Below, in pieces: positions 26,101-36,379 of a DNA stretch of 64,000 nt (position 1 is the first letter of the stretch; each line of letters begins with the position of its first letter). Source of the DNA: Ficedula albicollis (Eukaryota; Chordata; Aves; Passeriformes; Muscicapidae); assembly GCF_000247815.1 (NCBI RefSeq), contig NC_021684.1, positions 11,453,162-11,517,161 on the forward strand, given 5' to 3'. The notes under the pieces were generated by a model, which had not been told where the DNA came from, made no database searches, and saw nothing but the letters and a program-made list of their open reading frames with translations. The position numbers and the translations under genes were made by a program.

Positions 26101-29100
26101 AGGGCCAGAAACAGTCTTTAAGCATTAGTCATAATAATGAATAGCATTCTCTCTTAATCTGCTCAGGAAAAAAAAAAGTTGTATAACAATTGGATCTCCT
26201 GGCACTATCTAAACCACCCTGAGATGACACTCCAGTGGGAGACTGCAAAGACATTCCCTCAGAAAAAAAAAAAAAAGACTCTGCTGAAATTTGATATGGA
26301 AGTGTGAATCTGCTATTCCTTTTTGTCTGCAGAGGTAGCCTGCCTCTGATCCCTTTGCTTCTCCTGTTTCCACCAGCTGGGATGAATGAGAGCCAGGTCA
26401 CGGGCAGAGCCTTGTTTTGACACTGCTTAGATCTATATTAAAAAGAAAAAAAAAAGGCATGAAAAGAGTCCCCAGAGCAAGGCACACACCTGCCTGTTAT
26501 TGGGGGTGACAACACAGGATTAAGTAGTTTGTATATAGACTTGTATGGGAGCTTTGACTCAAAAGCCTAATTGTTTCCTAACCAATGGTTAGAAAAGCTG
26601 CTGTATCCTTGGCTCTTTCCTGTGGCTTATTCCAAGGCTTAAGGGATCCTTCTGAAATGGCACCATCTTTTGTACTCACCCTTTGCTTAGCTTAAAAATA
26701 ATGCAGGCATGTAGACCCATTAAAAAAGGTCTCCAGGAAAACAAGCTTTTTTACTCAAAGAACGAGGTTAGAAAATTAAAATGTGCCCAGATGCACATGC
26801 ACACACACGGTCTGAAAGGCTCTGCTTCTCATCCTTTTGCTTCTGAGCAGAGGGAGTGAACTTTTAATTCTAATATCACAAAGGCCCCATCACATCTTGC
26901 TTCAAAGTCTGTCTTAATCAGCCCTGACCACACACAGAGCTGTGTATCTTATTTCCTTCATTTGGGAAACATCATTGGCAGAGTCAATCCCCACACCTGA
27001 CATGCTTTAAAAATCACACTGGTTTGATCTTATACTCCCAAGATGCACATGTATATATTTCAGACACAAAACACTGTTTGATTTTTCATTTTGCCTGGTT
27101 TTGGGTTTTTTAAAATCAAATAGCCAGTCTGCTCACAGCTATCTCTTATGCAGTATTATTAGACAAAAGTTTAAGACAAGATACCTCAAAGGCCCTTGAC
27201 TTACTTGGAGAACTTGGTATTTTCCTGTAAGTTGGGACTGTGTTATTACAACCAATATTATATTTTATATCTGTGTCTAATTATATGGGGAAGACAGCTG
27301 TGCTGAGGGCAGACAGATTTATTACAGACGTGAGTGGGGATTGCAGTATGAATTATTCATTTTTCATTATTTTTGGTCTCCTCCCTTTTACAGTAGTGTA
27401 AAAACTTAGACTAAAAGGCAAGAGGATGCTTTGTGATACTCTGTGGCCAATAGGCAACTCTAAAGTAAAATGATGTTTTTCACTACACTACTGTCAAGGG
27501 GAGAACCAAAATAAACTGGCCAGCTCTGAGCCAGGATTGTCTGCACACCGTCCCTAACATAATTGATGATGCCTTTGACAAACAAGGCCATTGTCACATT
27601 GGCTGCTGTTTTGTTAGGGAGATGGATGGAGAGAAAATGAGAGTTTGCCAAGAGAAAAAATCAGTGGGAAGGGATTGTCAAATGTTGGAAAATGTTAAAG
27701 GGTGAGATTTTGGAAACTTGCTTTTATGTTTCTTTAATATTGAGGTTATTTGCAAATCCATGGTACTGTTAAACAGATAAAAACCCAGTCATCCACAGCT
27801 GCCCCTTCAGCATGTGACATGTGGGCTCTTATTTTAGGAGTTACCTTAGATGCACAACTGAGATTTTGGCTGTAATACTCTGGAAGCCAGACAATGTACC
27901 CACCCAAGCTGAGATGCTAAATAAACACAGACTGAGTAAAGAGTTTGCAAGCCACTTGTATAACTCATCTGAAAGTGTTGTACATGTATGGATTCAGCTT
28001 GCTTTCTGATGCACCAGAAGCTGTCCCAATTTCTAACTGGAGAATATGTCCCAGAGTTCATCTGGGAACATTACTTTTACTGAACTGTAGCCTCAAAATT
28101 AAAAATAAAAGGCAATTTTGTTTTCTGCTTCTTCATCAGCTTCACCAGTGCTGTCAGTCATTCTGCTGCAATATCTTCCCTTAGGAACAGGGTAGGAGAA
28201 GTTTGCATTTTCCTGAATCAGGTTCCAGTCTCAGCTGGGGATAGGTAACCTAATGATGTGAGTTACCCATCGGTTAAGTGACTCTAACTGATGAAACCCA
28301 AAAACTAGAAATAAGAGGGATAAAGACAGACCCAGAGGCTGTAGAAATCTAAGGGATTTTAAGTGAAAACTCCACCAATAGATCCTACATATAGTAATAT
28401 TACAGTGGAAACGAACCTGTATTCAAGTAACCCTGATGTCGGAAAACCCTTACTCCTCGTGTCTCAAACCTGTCTGCAATAAAGGAAGGGTGTTTTCCCT
28501 CCTTATCTCCAAATCCATGCCATCCATTTCTTTCAGTGACTGACAAACTAAGAGACTTTTTTCAGGGTGATGTAGTCAGCCCTGCAAAAATGGGGTGAGG
28601 GGTGAAATCAAGTTTAGCAGAAAAAAAAAAATCAGACCTTGCCTTTGAACCTGTCAGGGCTAATGAGCACTTCAGTGTTCCACCTGCTCTGCAGAGCTGA
28701 CAACACCAGCCCTGGATTTGCTCCCAAAGTCAGGGCTGCTTTGTGGCAGGCAGGAGAGGCTGCTGCCCTCCACCAGCCTGCCCATTGTGCTGAGCACATT
28801 GCCTGTGACAGCACGTGGCTTTTCTGTCCCTAGGCTGTTGTGCTAGTGTCCCCTGAGCACAGCGGGCCCAGATCCATCCACAGCAGTATAATAATATTAT
28901 TGAAATTATTGGCATAAAGAACACAGGCCATGGGGAAAAAAAATAATGGTAAGTAGATCATCAGAGAAATTCCCTTTAAAGAAAATTGTTCGCCCTTTTT
29001 CTCGTACTATTTTTAAAAGGTTGTTTTTTTTTCTGAGTTTCAAATATGAGGATGCAGATGAAATAGAATCTGTCCCTGCTACATTTTATACTCTCTTTGG

Positions 29101-32100
29101 TCATGTATTTGCCCCTTTCCCCTTGGAAAGTGATGCATGGGATCAGAGTGCTCTTTTGGTCTCTTATCTGTGAGTTCATGAAGAAAAGTAGTTTGATCAG
29201 AAACAATGATGGGCAAACTTCAAAAGCTTTGGAGATCATGTTTGGTTCAAATAAGCTCCCAGAAAGGCTGGCCTGTGATCCAAGCTATCTAAACACCTTG
29301 GGTGTCCAACATTTAACTGAAAATCTCTGTAAAAGCAGGCTTTAGCCACGAGAATTTTATTTCTGCCCTCTTCCAGATGAATGAATTAGTGATATATTAC
29401 CATTTCAGTCTGCTACAAGTAAAAGTCAGGGCATGCTGCTTTCTTAAATACAAAAGAGAGTTGAAATATGAAGGCCTGGAGTTTAGCTCAGTTCTCATTT
29501 TGATCAAACTTGTCAGAACACCAGAGCTCAGTGGGTTTGTTTACTGCTTGTTTTACCTCTGCAGAGCAGTTGGCATGAGGCTTGACCATCCCAGCCAGGT
29601 TCTGCCCTGATGGAGAGGAGTCAACTGTGCTGGCTTGCACCTCTCTGTGTATGCCTCCCTGATGCTGTCACACCAGGAATGTACCAGTGGTGTGGGATTA
29701 TGACAATTTACTGTCTGTGCAGGAAAAGATGCCCACAGGAGCTGTAACTATCTGTTCTCCTGCCAAATTGCCTTGAGTTGCTGGGCTGGTATCAAACTGG
29801 CAACAGCATTTGAAAGACTTTGAGGTTTTTCCTCCCATTTGCTCATCTTCAGCTACATGTAAAATACATGTAATAAATTTAGAGGTCTTCTCTCATTCTG
29901 CTTGCCTTCCTTGAAAAAATCAGCTCATGTATTTGTAAAAAAAAATTAATCTGCTTCTTTAAACACATACAGTCCTGCACTGTGTGATGCTTAGCACTTT
30001 AGAAAGGAATTGAAGGAAATTTGTGCACTCTTTGGAGGCAGGAATTGAAAATATGTTTCAGGTCATCTGAACCACCTGTATAAGCCACATCTACCCAGAG
30101 GAAACAGTAGTTTTGTGATCTCTGTGTTTACAGGAAAGGCAATGTAGGCAATAGCTATAAATCTTTACCTTGTCCTTGCTAGTGAAACTTTCTGCAAAAC
30201 ATTTTTAAAGTGAATCACCTTCAAGCTCCTTTAAAAATAAACACACAGGGGATGCTTCCTGGTATCACTTCAAAACCCTGGGTGGTCACGATTTGTGTAG
30301 TAGGGAAGAACTGACTTTCATGCACAAATGCTCACAGTTGTACCTGTTTTTCTTTGTCTAACAAATTAAAAAGAGAGAAGAATTGCAAATGTAGGCTGAA
30401 ATGCAATGTTTACTACCTCTGACTTAAAACTACTGAGCATGAGGAAGAGGGTACACATTTATCAGCCTTGCAAAAATGTCACTTTACCAGGTGACCCCAC
30501 GGCACATAATTTGAATTGCCTCTTGCTGTGTGTCCGCAGCCTGCGCCTGCCAGCCCATGGGTTCAGCCAATGCCACGTTCAGCAGCAGCTGGAGGTGCCA
30601 CCCCCGGACAGGATTCTGCTACTGCAAGCCAGGAGTGGCAGGTCCCAGGTGTGACAGGTGCCTCGTGGGCTACTGGGGCTTTGGAGAGCATGGCTGTCGG
30701 CCCTGTGACTGCGCCAGAGACTGCGACCAGCGCACCGGGACCTGCTTCAACGGGTAAAGAGCCCTGCTTGGCTCAGGGTGATGGGACTCTGGGAAATGAA
30801 ACAGAGACTGTCACAACCCGAGGTGTCTCCTTAGACCTGAGATCACCTCTGGAAGACATGCAGGTGGTTTGAAACCCAGTTCTTTCCGATGCCCACCGAT
30901 GAGAGACTGCAGGAGACTGTTCTTAGAGGTTTTCATGGTTGTTTATTGTTTCTTATCTCAGGAATGTTTTGTCCAGCGAGCAGCGGTCTGCTCGCCAGAT
31001 GTCCAAGGCAGAATCTGCCTGAGAAAGGCAGGACTTATCTTTTATACTCTAAATTACATACTAGGTATTTACAAATTACTCCCAATACAATACAATCTTG
31101 TTAAATGGTCCAGCTTTGTTCACATCCAATCTGAAAGTGCCAGCATGTCACCCAGCATGGATGACACGGAGAAGAAGGAGGAAGAGGTATCCACACCCCA
31201 AATTCTCCATGTGTGGGATTATGACAATTTACTGTCTGTGCAGGAAAAGATGCCCACAGGAGCTGTAACTATCTGTTCTCCTGCCAAATTGCCTTGAGTT
31301 GCTGGGCTGGTATCAAACTGGCAACAGCATTTGAAAGACTTTGAGGTTTTTCCTCCCATTTGCTCATCTTCAGCTACATGTAAAATACATGTAATAAATT
31401 TAGAGGTCTTCTCTCATTCTGCTTGCCTTCCTTGAAAAAATCAGCTCATGTATTTGTAAAAAAAAATTAATCTGCTTCTTTAAACACATACAGTCCTGCA
31501 CTGTGTGATGCTTAGCACTTTAGAAAGGAATTGAAGGAAATTTGTGCACTCTTTGGAGGCAGGAATTGAAAATATGTTTCAGGTCATCTGAACCACCTGT
31601 ATAAGCCACATCTACCCAGAGGAAACAGTAGTTTTGTGATCTCTGTGTTTACAGGAAAGGCAATGTAGGCAATAGCTATAAATCTTTACCTTGTCCTTGC
31701 TAGTGAAACTTTCTGCAAAACATTTTTAAAGTGAATCACCTTCAAGCTCCTTTAAAAATAAACACACAGGGGATGCTTCCTGGTATCACTTCAAAACCCT
31801 GGGTGGTCACGATTTGTGTAGTAGGGAAGAACTGACTTTCATGCACAAATGCTCACAGTTGTACCTGTTTTTCTTTGTCTAACAAATTAAAAAGAGAGAA
31901 GAATTGCAAATGTAGGCTGAAATGCAATGTTTACTACCTCTGACTTAAAACTACTGAGCATGAGGAAGAGGGTACACATTTATCAGCCTTGCAAAAATGT
32001 CACTTTACCAGGTGACCCCACGGCACATAATTTGAATTGCCTCTTGCTGTGTGTCCGCAGCCTGCGCCTGCCAGCCCATGGGTTCAGCCAATGCCACGTT

Positions 32101-35100
32101 CAGCAGCAGCTGGAGGTGCCACCCCCGGACAGGATTCTGCTACTGCAAGCCAGGAGTGGCAGGTCCCAGGTGTGACAGGTGCCTCGTGGGCTACTGGGGC
32201 TTTGGAGAGCATGGCTGTCGGCCCTGTGACTGCGCCAGAGACTGCGACCAGCGCACCGGGACCTGCTTCAACGGGTAAAGAGCCCTGCTTGGCTCAGGGT
32301 GATGGGACTCTGGGAAATGAAACAGAGACTGTCACAACCCGAGGTGTCTCCTTAGACCTGAGATCACCTCTGGAAGACATGCAGGTGGTTTGAAACCCAG
32401 TTCTTTCCGATGCCCACCGATGAGAGACTGCAGGAGACTGTTCTTAGAGGTTTTCATGGTTGTTTATTGTTTCTTATCTCAGGAATGTTTTGTCCAGCGA
32501 GCAGCGGTCTGCTCGCCAGATGTCCAAGGCAGAATCTGCCTGAGAAAGGCAGGACTTATCTTTTATACTCTAAATTACATACTAGGTATTTACAAATTAC
32601 TCCCAATACAATACAATCTTGTTAAATGGTCCAGCTTTGTTCACATCCAATCTGAAAGTGCCAGCATGTCACCCAGCATGGATGACACGGAGAAGAAGGA
32701 GGAAGAGGTATCCACACCCCAAATTCTCCATCTTGGCCATGAGCCCCTTAATATAAACATTCTAGAAATCTACTTATTCTACATTCTAACAACCCAATTT
32801 ACACTCTGTTTATTTTTGCAGCTTGCATTTCTTCTCTCAATGTTGGCAAATTGTTCCAAGGAGCTAAATCCAGCCCCTGAGACACCTGGGTGTCATTTGA
32901 GGGTCTTTGGGGAATCCGCCAGGGGAGTCTTAAACCTCCCAGGGAAACCAGAGGAATACTCTGGGCTCCCACAAGACTAACAAATACTGCAGCAGTAACA
33001 AAAAATAGAGCTGCACAATCATTTGAAAAGGTGGCAGTAAATCATGAAAGGTTTCTTAGGTTACATTTACACCTTTAAGTGCACTGCATTATCCAAGGCA
33101 GTCTTGAACAGATGAATCTTTGCAGTAATAATAGGCATTTCCACAGCCCCATGGAAATATGTGTAGGGTCTTTAAACATATCTTTGCTTTGGAAATAGAT
33201 GGAAGAGTCTGGAGGGCCTGCCTGTCATCTGTGCCCAGGGTAAAATGAATGATAGGCTCCCTCTTGTTTCTAGAGGGCCAGGCATCTGTACCCCAAACAT
33301 GTATTAATCAGCACAGAAATCCAAAGTTCTACAGGTCCTGCAGCTGTCCTCAGGTCCCAGTGACATGAACAAGTGGTCACTAAGTTATATAATTCCCTAA
33401 AAACAAACGTAATCAAAAAAGGCCAAATTTATAAGTACTTTAAAAAATGCTAAGCCAGCAGTAGGAGGCCTAAATAAAAGCCTAGACCTTGTGATCTCTC
33501 AATCTGGCATGAAGTCCTGCTCATATCTGCACTCCCAATCTGAAGAAAGCAAGCTCATCAGTGTGGGTGCAGGCAAAGCCAGCTGTTTGTTTGTTTGTTT
33601 GTGTGTTTGTTTCCCAGCCCTGTGGTGTCCTAACACAGGGCTGTGGTTTATGTGTCCCCCAGCTATGACAGTGAGCCCTTCTTTAACATCCCCATCGGGG
33701 GACGGATCCCTGACCTCGTCCAAACACCAATCAATGACAGCGAAGAGGAGTGGAAATGGAACGACCACGAGCAGGGATTTTCTGCACTGAGGCACCCAGG
33801 TACAGCCCAGAGTTTGGGAACACTTAGCTGCCAGGTCTTTCAACCCTCCACCCTGACTGGGTCTGCCCCACTCATCTCCAGCTTGTCTGTAGTATTTAAA
33901 TAGTTCTCAGTTTTGCCTGCCCTGTAAAAATCAACATTTGCCACCACTGGTGGCTTGGCAGAGGTAACAGTGCCACTTACTGAATAGCTTGACTTTTCTA
34001 AGGTGAATATTGCCTCAATACCAGGAAGGATCAGCATTTCTTAGGTTGTGGGATCAAACAAAGGTCTCATTACTTACATGATTTACAGCTGGATCTGATT
34101 CTTACAAATCTCTTCATTAGGATCAGTTTATTAACTGTACAATAGACCTCATGTGGGCTGCATTTTACTTGACAGTGCTGATCAGATTTCAGAGTAATTA
34201 TTTTATCATATAACAAGAAAAACATTTGCAAATAACTGAGCTCACTCTGCAACTTATTCTTAAGGTCCATATAGATTATAGGAACTATAGATATCTAACT
34301 TTACAACTGATGATTGTTTGCTCTTTTCTCTCTCATGCCCTGGCTCTTCTCCAACCTTTTGTGTTCTGGGGTTTCCCTGCTAGAAAAGTGTGTGTGCAAA
34401 GAAAAGGTTCTCGGAAGCGTCAGTGACTTCTGCCAAATGAAATATGCCTATGGTAAGTGGGTAACATGCCCCCAAGCTATGATCATTTCACAATGTTCCC
34501 CCTGTGCATATTGTTAGCTGATAGCTATGGAAAATGACAGGATTGGTTAAGTCCTGAGAGGTAGGATTTCTTCTGCTTTTTTTGTCTAGTGACATGTCCA
34601 ACTTCTGATCAGAACTTAAAACCAGTTTTCCTGCTAAGTTCTGTGGTGTCTCCTTCCCACCCAGTTCATTTCTCTCCTTACAGCAGGAGGGGTGCTAGAA
34701 TAATACTCAGTGGAATAATTGGCCTCCACATCAAGAAAAAATTACAAAAAACCTCACATCTGAAATGTCATTGATTTTGCAGTCATAATGCAGGTTTCAG
34801 TAGCCATGCTCATTTACCAAGAACGTATTTAAAATTGTTGTTTATGAACACCTGGTTCAATCAATGAAGCAAGAAAGGAAAGCTCTGGGATCCAGAGTTT
34901 TGATGTGCTTGTGCCAGGAGACAACAAAGCTTGCTTGAGGGGCTGATCTAAATGAGCCTGTCATGCCAAAAAGTTATGGGATCCTACTAAATCAAAAGGA
35001 ACAGAAATTTATCATGGCAAGCAGGTGTTGGACCACTAAACAAAAATAGTTCTTCTGGTTTGTTGTGCAATTATGGAATTTTAGTCATGTGATACACCTA

Positions 35101-36379
35101 ATGGGAAACTTCCTGACTTCCTTCCTGTAGACAGTCCCTTCTCACAGGACAGAATTTTTGATAGGCCAGTGTTATAGCAAAACACTAAAGTTTTCAGAGT
35201 GGAAATATAAAGTGTAGAATCATTGCACTTGAAATCGGACTGGTAGCCACTGGTTGGAGTTTTTCACCCTTCCTTTTGTATACATAAAATTGCTTTCCTA
35301 CAATTTCCAAATGTTTGACATCAGCCCGTTAAAAATACTTACTAAATAACGTGGTGAAAGGATAATTAACTACTTAAAAAGAAAAATCCAGTTTCTCTTC
35401 CCCAGATTTATTAAAAAAAACCATCAGTGGACAAGCACTGTACTTTCTGTACAACTGCACTTTGGGATTTTTTTTCATGTCTTCTTTCAAGGTGTTAAAA
35501 TTCTACCTTTTAGGAGCATTAACCAAAATTCATTTAGAAATTCATTGTTGGTCTCTATTTGGATATGTTTTCTGGCAGTAATAAAAGCAAGAATCCTATC
35601 TGCTCATGACAAAGGGACCCATGCAGAGGTTGTTGTGAAAGTGAAGAAGGTCCTGAAATCAGGCAAAGTGAAAATTGCTCGGAGCAACAGAAGCATTTAC
35701 CCAGAATCCTGGACCAACAGGGGCTGTACATGTCCCATTCTCAATCCTGGTAAGGACAAAATACTCACAGGGGTTTTGCTTCCTCTGTAAACAGTGCTTA
35801 GGAATATCAGCTGGGATCAGCCTTTCTGGGGCAGCATCCTTTGATTCATCCCCAGAAAAGCATGTTTGCTTCCCAGCTCCCAGTTCTCAAGGAGGGTGGT
35901 AAAGGCAGGAGTGGAGCAAAGGCTCAAGCAGCAGCTGCCACATCCCAGCAGATCTGTGTGCAGAACTCACTGGAATGAAATCAATTTGTAGCTGTAACCC
36001 CTGAGCACAGTCCTGACACCAGGGAATCTGATTCCTGACAGCAGGGAATCTGTGTGCCCAGCAGCCAGCAGTGACAGTACACACAGGGATTTACACACAA
36101 GAAGGCACATACATAAACTGGATGATATTGGCAAAGGTGCAGTATGCCAGATCCACATGAAAAAGAGAAATTCTGGTTTTGTTCTTTCTTATTCTATTCG
36201 CTAAATTTTTTATTTATTTTTTCTTTCTTTCTTTTGAACTAGGTACTGACTATCTTATAGCAGGCCAGGAGGACTCTAGGACTGGCAAACTCCTTGTGAA
36301 CATGAACAGCCTGGTGAAACCCTGGAAGGCGTATTTGGGAAAACAAGTAACAGATATTCTTCGAACTGGATGCAAATAA
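10857..36379 (+). CDS. Netrin-4-like secreted laminin-related protein (NTN4 paralogue), 5'-partial
   Basis: Eight exons join in frame: 10857-11120, 22273-22399, 22722-22910, 30540-30753 (or its identical copy 32061-32274), 33663-33799, 34384-34452, 35579-35749 and 36243-36379. They encode 435 residues and a TAA stop. In order, the protein has the end of a laminin N-terminal domain (residues 1-66), three cysteine-rich laminin-EGF repeats (about 67-130, 132-193 and 195-264), an acidic Trp-containing linker (266-310) and a C-terminal NTR/C345C domain (about 311-435) that contains SAHDKGTH, YPESWT and GCTCPILNPG. Human NTN4 is about 628 aa and uses equivalent exon junctions, so roughly the first 195 residues are missing to the left. 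Netrin-4 is a basement-membrane protein that binds laminin and affects axon growth and angiogenesis; a similar matrix role here is inferred. Compared with human NTN4 as I remember it, identity is only about 60% over the last 45 residues, and the neighbours are those of human 3p25, whereas human NTN4 is on 12q22. I therefore favour a paralogue over the orthologue. Confidence 0.9.
12787..12832. mobile_element. Possible CR1 LINE 3'-end fragment (very weak)
   Basis: The string AGAATCCTAGAGGAGGCTGG followed by AAAAGACC loosely resembles the 3' end of bird CR1 elements, which typically reads AGAATCATAGAAT, then a G-rich stretch, then AGGGACC. No terminal octamer repeats are visible and the match is short, so this is only a pointer for repeat masking. 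Confidence 0.2.
18138..18660 (+). mobile_element. Candidate LTR-like or promoter-like block
   Basis: A CCATTGG (CAAT-type) box at about 18172 is followed some 18 bases later by TATTTAAG, a TATA-like element, then about 300 bp of T/C/G-rich sequence and an AATAAG polyA-like hexamer near 18508. Base composition differs clearly from the AT-rich intron around it. Three plus-strand frames are open here for 60-124 codons, but they are leucine/cysteine-rich and resemble nothing I know. An LTR is the likeliest source; boundaries are uncertain. Confidence 0.3.
22273..22399 (+). CDS. Netrin-4-like exon: LE repeat 1
   Basis: 127 nt with a CCCTGGCAG acceptor and a GTAAGT donor. It encodes VPGKCVCRHNTAGDHC through GAPNECR and ends one base into a lysine codon. 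The cysteine spacing and the NTAGDHCEKCAPLFND segment are typical of the first netrin LE module. Confidence 0.93.
22722..22910 (+). CDS. Netrin-4-like exon: LE repeat 2
   Basis: 189 nt, acceptor CCTCGCCAG, donor GTAAGT. It encodes KCRCHNHAKSCHFD through DACK and carries the signature CQHNTEGHRCQRCKPGFYRD. It starts and ends at phase 1, so it could be skipped without shifting the frame. A 322-bp intron separates it from the preceding exon. Confidence 0.93.
22911..30539. other. Intron of the netrin-4-like gene between LE2 and LE3 exons
   Basis: About 7.6 kb of AT-rich sequence with several short A or T runs and no supported exon. Its last 850 bases (from 29690) belong to the first copy of the 1521-bp tandem duplication. 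Confidence 0.8.
30540..30753 (+). CDS. Netrin-4-like exon: LE repeat 3, copy 1
   Basis: 214 nt, acceptor TGTCCGCAG, donor GTAAAG. In frame with the LE2 exon it encodes PCACQPMGSANATF through DQRTGTCFN plus two bases of a glycine codon, including the conserved GPRCDRCLVGYWGFG. An identical exon lies 1521 bp downstream. Because 214 is not a multiple of three, only one of the two copies can be used in a productive transcript. Confidence 0.9.
30870..31210 (-). mobile_element. LTR-like element, truncated copy inside duplication unit 1
   Basis: The minus strand shows GAGTATAAAAGATAAG (a TATA box near 31040) and, about 100 bases further, an AATAAA signal (complement at 30942-30947), then a short tract ending in GGGTTTCA at 30870, as expected for R-U5 of an LTR. 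The element is cut at 31210, where the duplication unit ends. No retroviral coding sequence is present. Confidence 0.45.
31211..32731. repeat. Tandem duplication, copy 2 (1521 bp)
   Basis: Second head-to-tail copy of the unit at 29690-31210. The right edge is fixed because the sequence after 32731 (CTTGGCC) differs from that after 31210 (GTGTGGG). I saw no substitutions between the copies, which points to a very young duplication or to an assembly duplication. Confidence 0.95.
32061..32274 (+). CDS. Netrin-4-like exon: LE repeat 3, copy 2
   Basis: Identical in sequence and splice sites to the exon at 30540-30753. Joined directly to the next exon at 33663 it keeps the frame; joined after copy 1 it is read in a shifted frame that stops at 32173-32175. 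It is either an alternative, mutually exclusive copy or an assembly duplicate. Confidence 0.8.
32391..32975 (-). mobile_element. LTR-like element, apparently full-length copy
   Basis: This is the same element as at 30870-31210 but it continues past the duplication edge. The minus strand carries a TATAAAAG box near 32560 and AATAAA (complement at 32463-32468). The U3 end is uncertain, somewhere near 32.9-33.0 kb. It sits in the intron after LE3 and is a solo LTR candidate with no internal genes. Confidence 0.45.
33585..33612. repeat. (GTTT)n microsatellite
   Basis: Five to six GTTT units with one GTGT interruption, about 50 bases upstream of the acceptor of the next netrin-like exon. Confidence 0.85.
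33663..33799 (+). CDS. Netrin-4-like exon: acidic linker
   Basis: 137 nt, acceptor TGTCCCCCAG, donor GTACAG. It completes the glycine codon left by LE3 and encodes YDSEPFFNIPIGG through EEEWKWNDHEQGFSALRHP. The final QGFSAL motif is shared with netrin-4, where it precedes the NTR domain. Confidence 0.92.
34384..34452 (+). CDS. Netrin-4-like exon: start of NTR domain
   Basis: 69 nt with a CCTGCTAG acceptor and a GTAAGT donor. It encodes EKCVCKEKVLGSVSDFCQMK followed by YAY, the first strand of the C345C/NTR module with its CxC and DFC cysteines. Phase 1 at both ends. Confidence 0.92.
35579..35749 (+). CDS. Netrin-4-like exon: NTR domain core
   Basis: 171 nt, acceptor TTTTCTGGCAG, donor GTAAGG. 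It encodes VIKARILSAHDKGTHAEV through NRGCTCPILNPG, with the lysine-rich strand and the paired cysteines GCTCP typical of netrin NTR domains. Confidence 0.93.
36243..36379 (+). CDS. Netrin-4-like last exon: end of NTR domain
   Basis: 137 coding nt, acceptor TTTGAACTAG, TAA stop at 36377-36379. It encodes TDYLIAGQEDSRTGKLLVNM and ends TDILRTGCK; the terminal CK matches netrin-4 (RECK in human as I recall it). Confidence 0.93.

Larger units (their letters stand above)
29690..31210. repeat. Tandem duplication, copy 1 (1521 bp)
   Basis: This unit is followed immediately by a second copy in the same orientation. Every position compared at an offset of 1521 agrees, including all open frames inside the unit. 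It holds about 850 bp of intron, the complete LE3 exon with both splice sites, about 115 bp of following intron, and the truncated start of an LTR-like element. The base before the unit (G at 29689) differs from the corresponding base at 31210 (T), which fixes the left edge. No microhomology is evident at the junction. Confidence 0.95.

Noticed and set aside
30516..30872. 118-codon open frame overlapping LE3 (repeated at 32037-32393)
   Set aside because: It reads the netrin LE3 exon and flanking intron out of frame. The frame encoding the LE cysteine pattern is the real one.
32390..32980. 196-codon plus-strand open frame across the duplication edge
   Set aside because: It lies in the LTR-like block, antisense to its TATA and polyA signals, and shows no retroviral or cellular protein similarity.
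10857..36379. Calling the netrin gene simply NTN4
   Set aside because: Divergence from human NTN4 and the 3p25-type neighbours argue for a paralogue, so no symbol was assigned.
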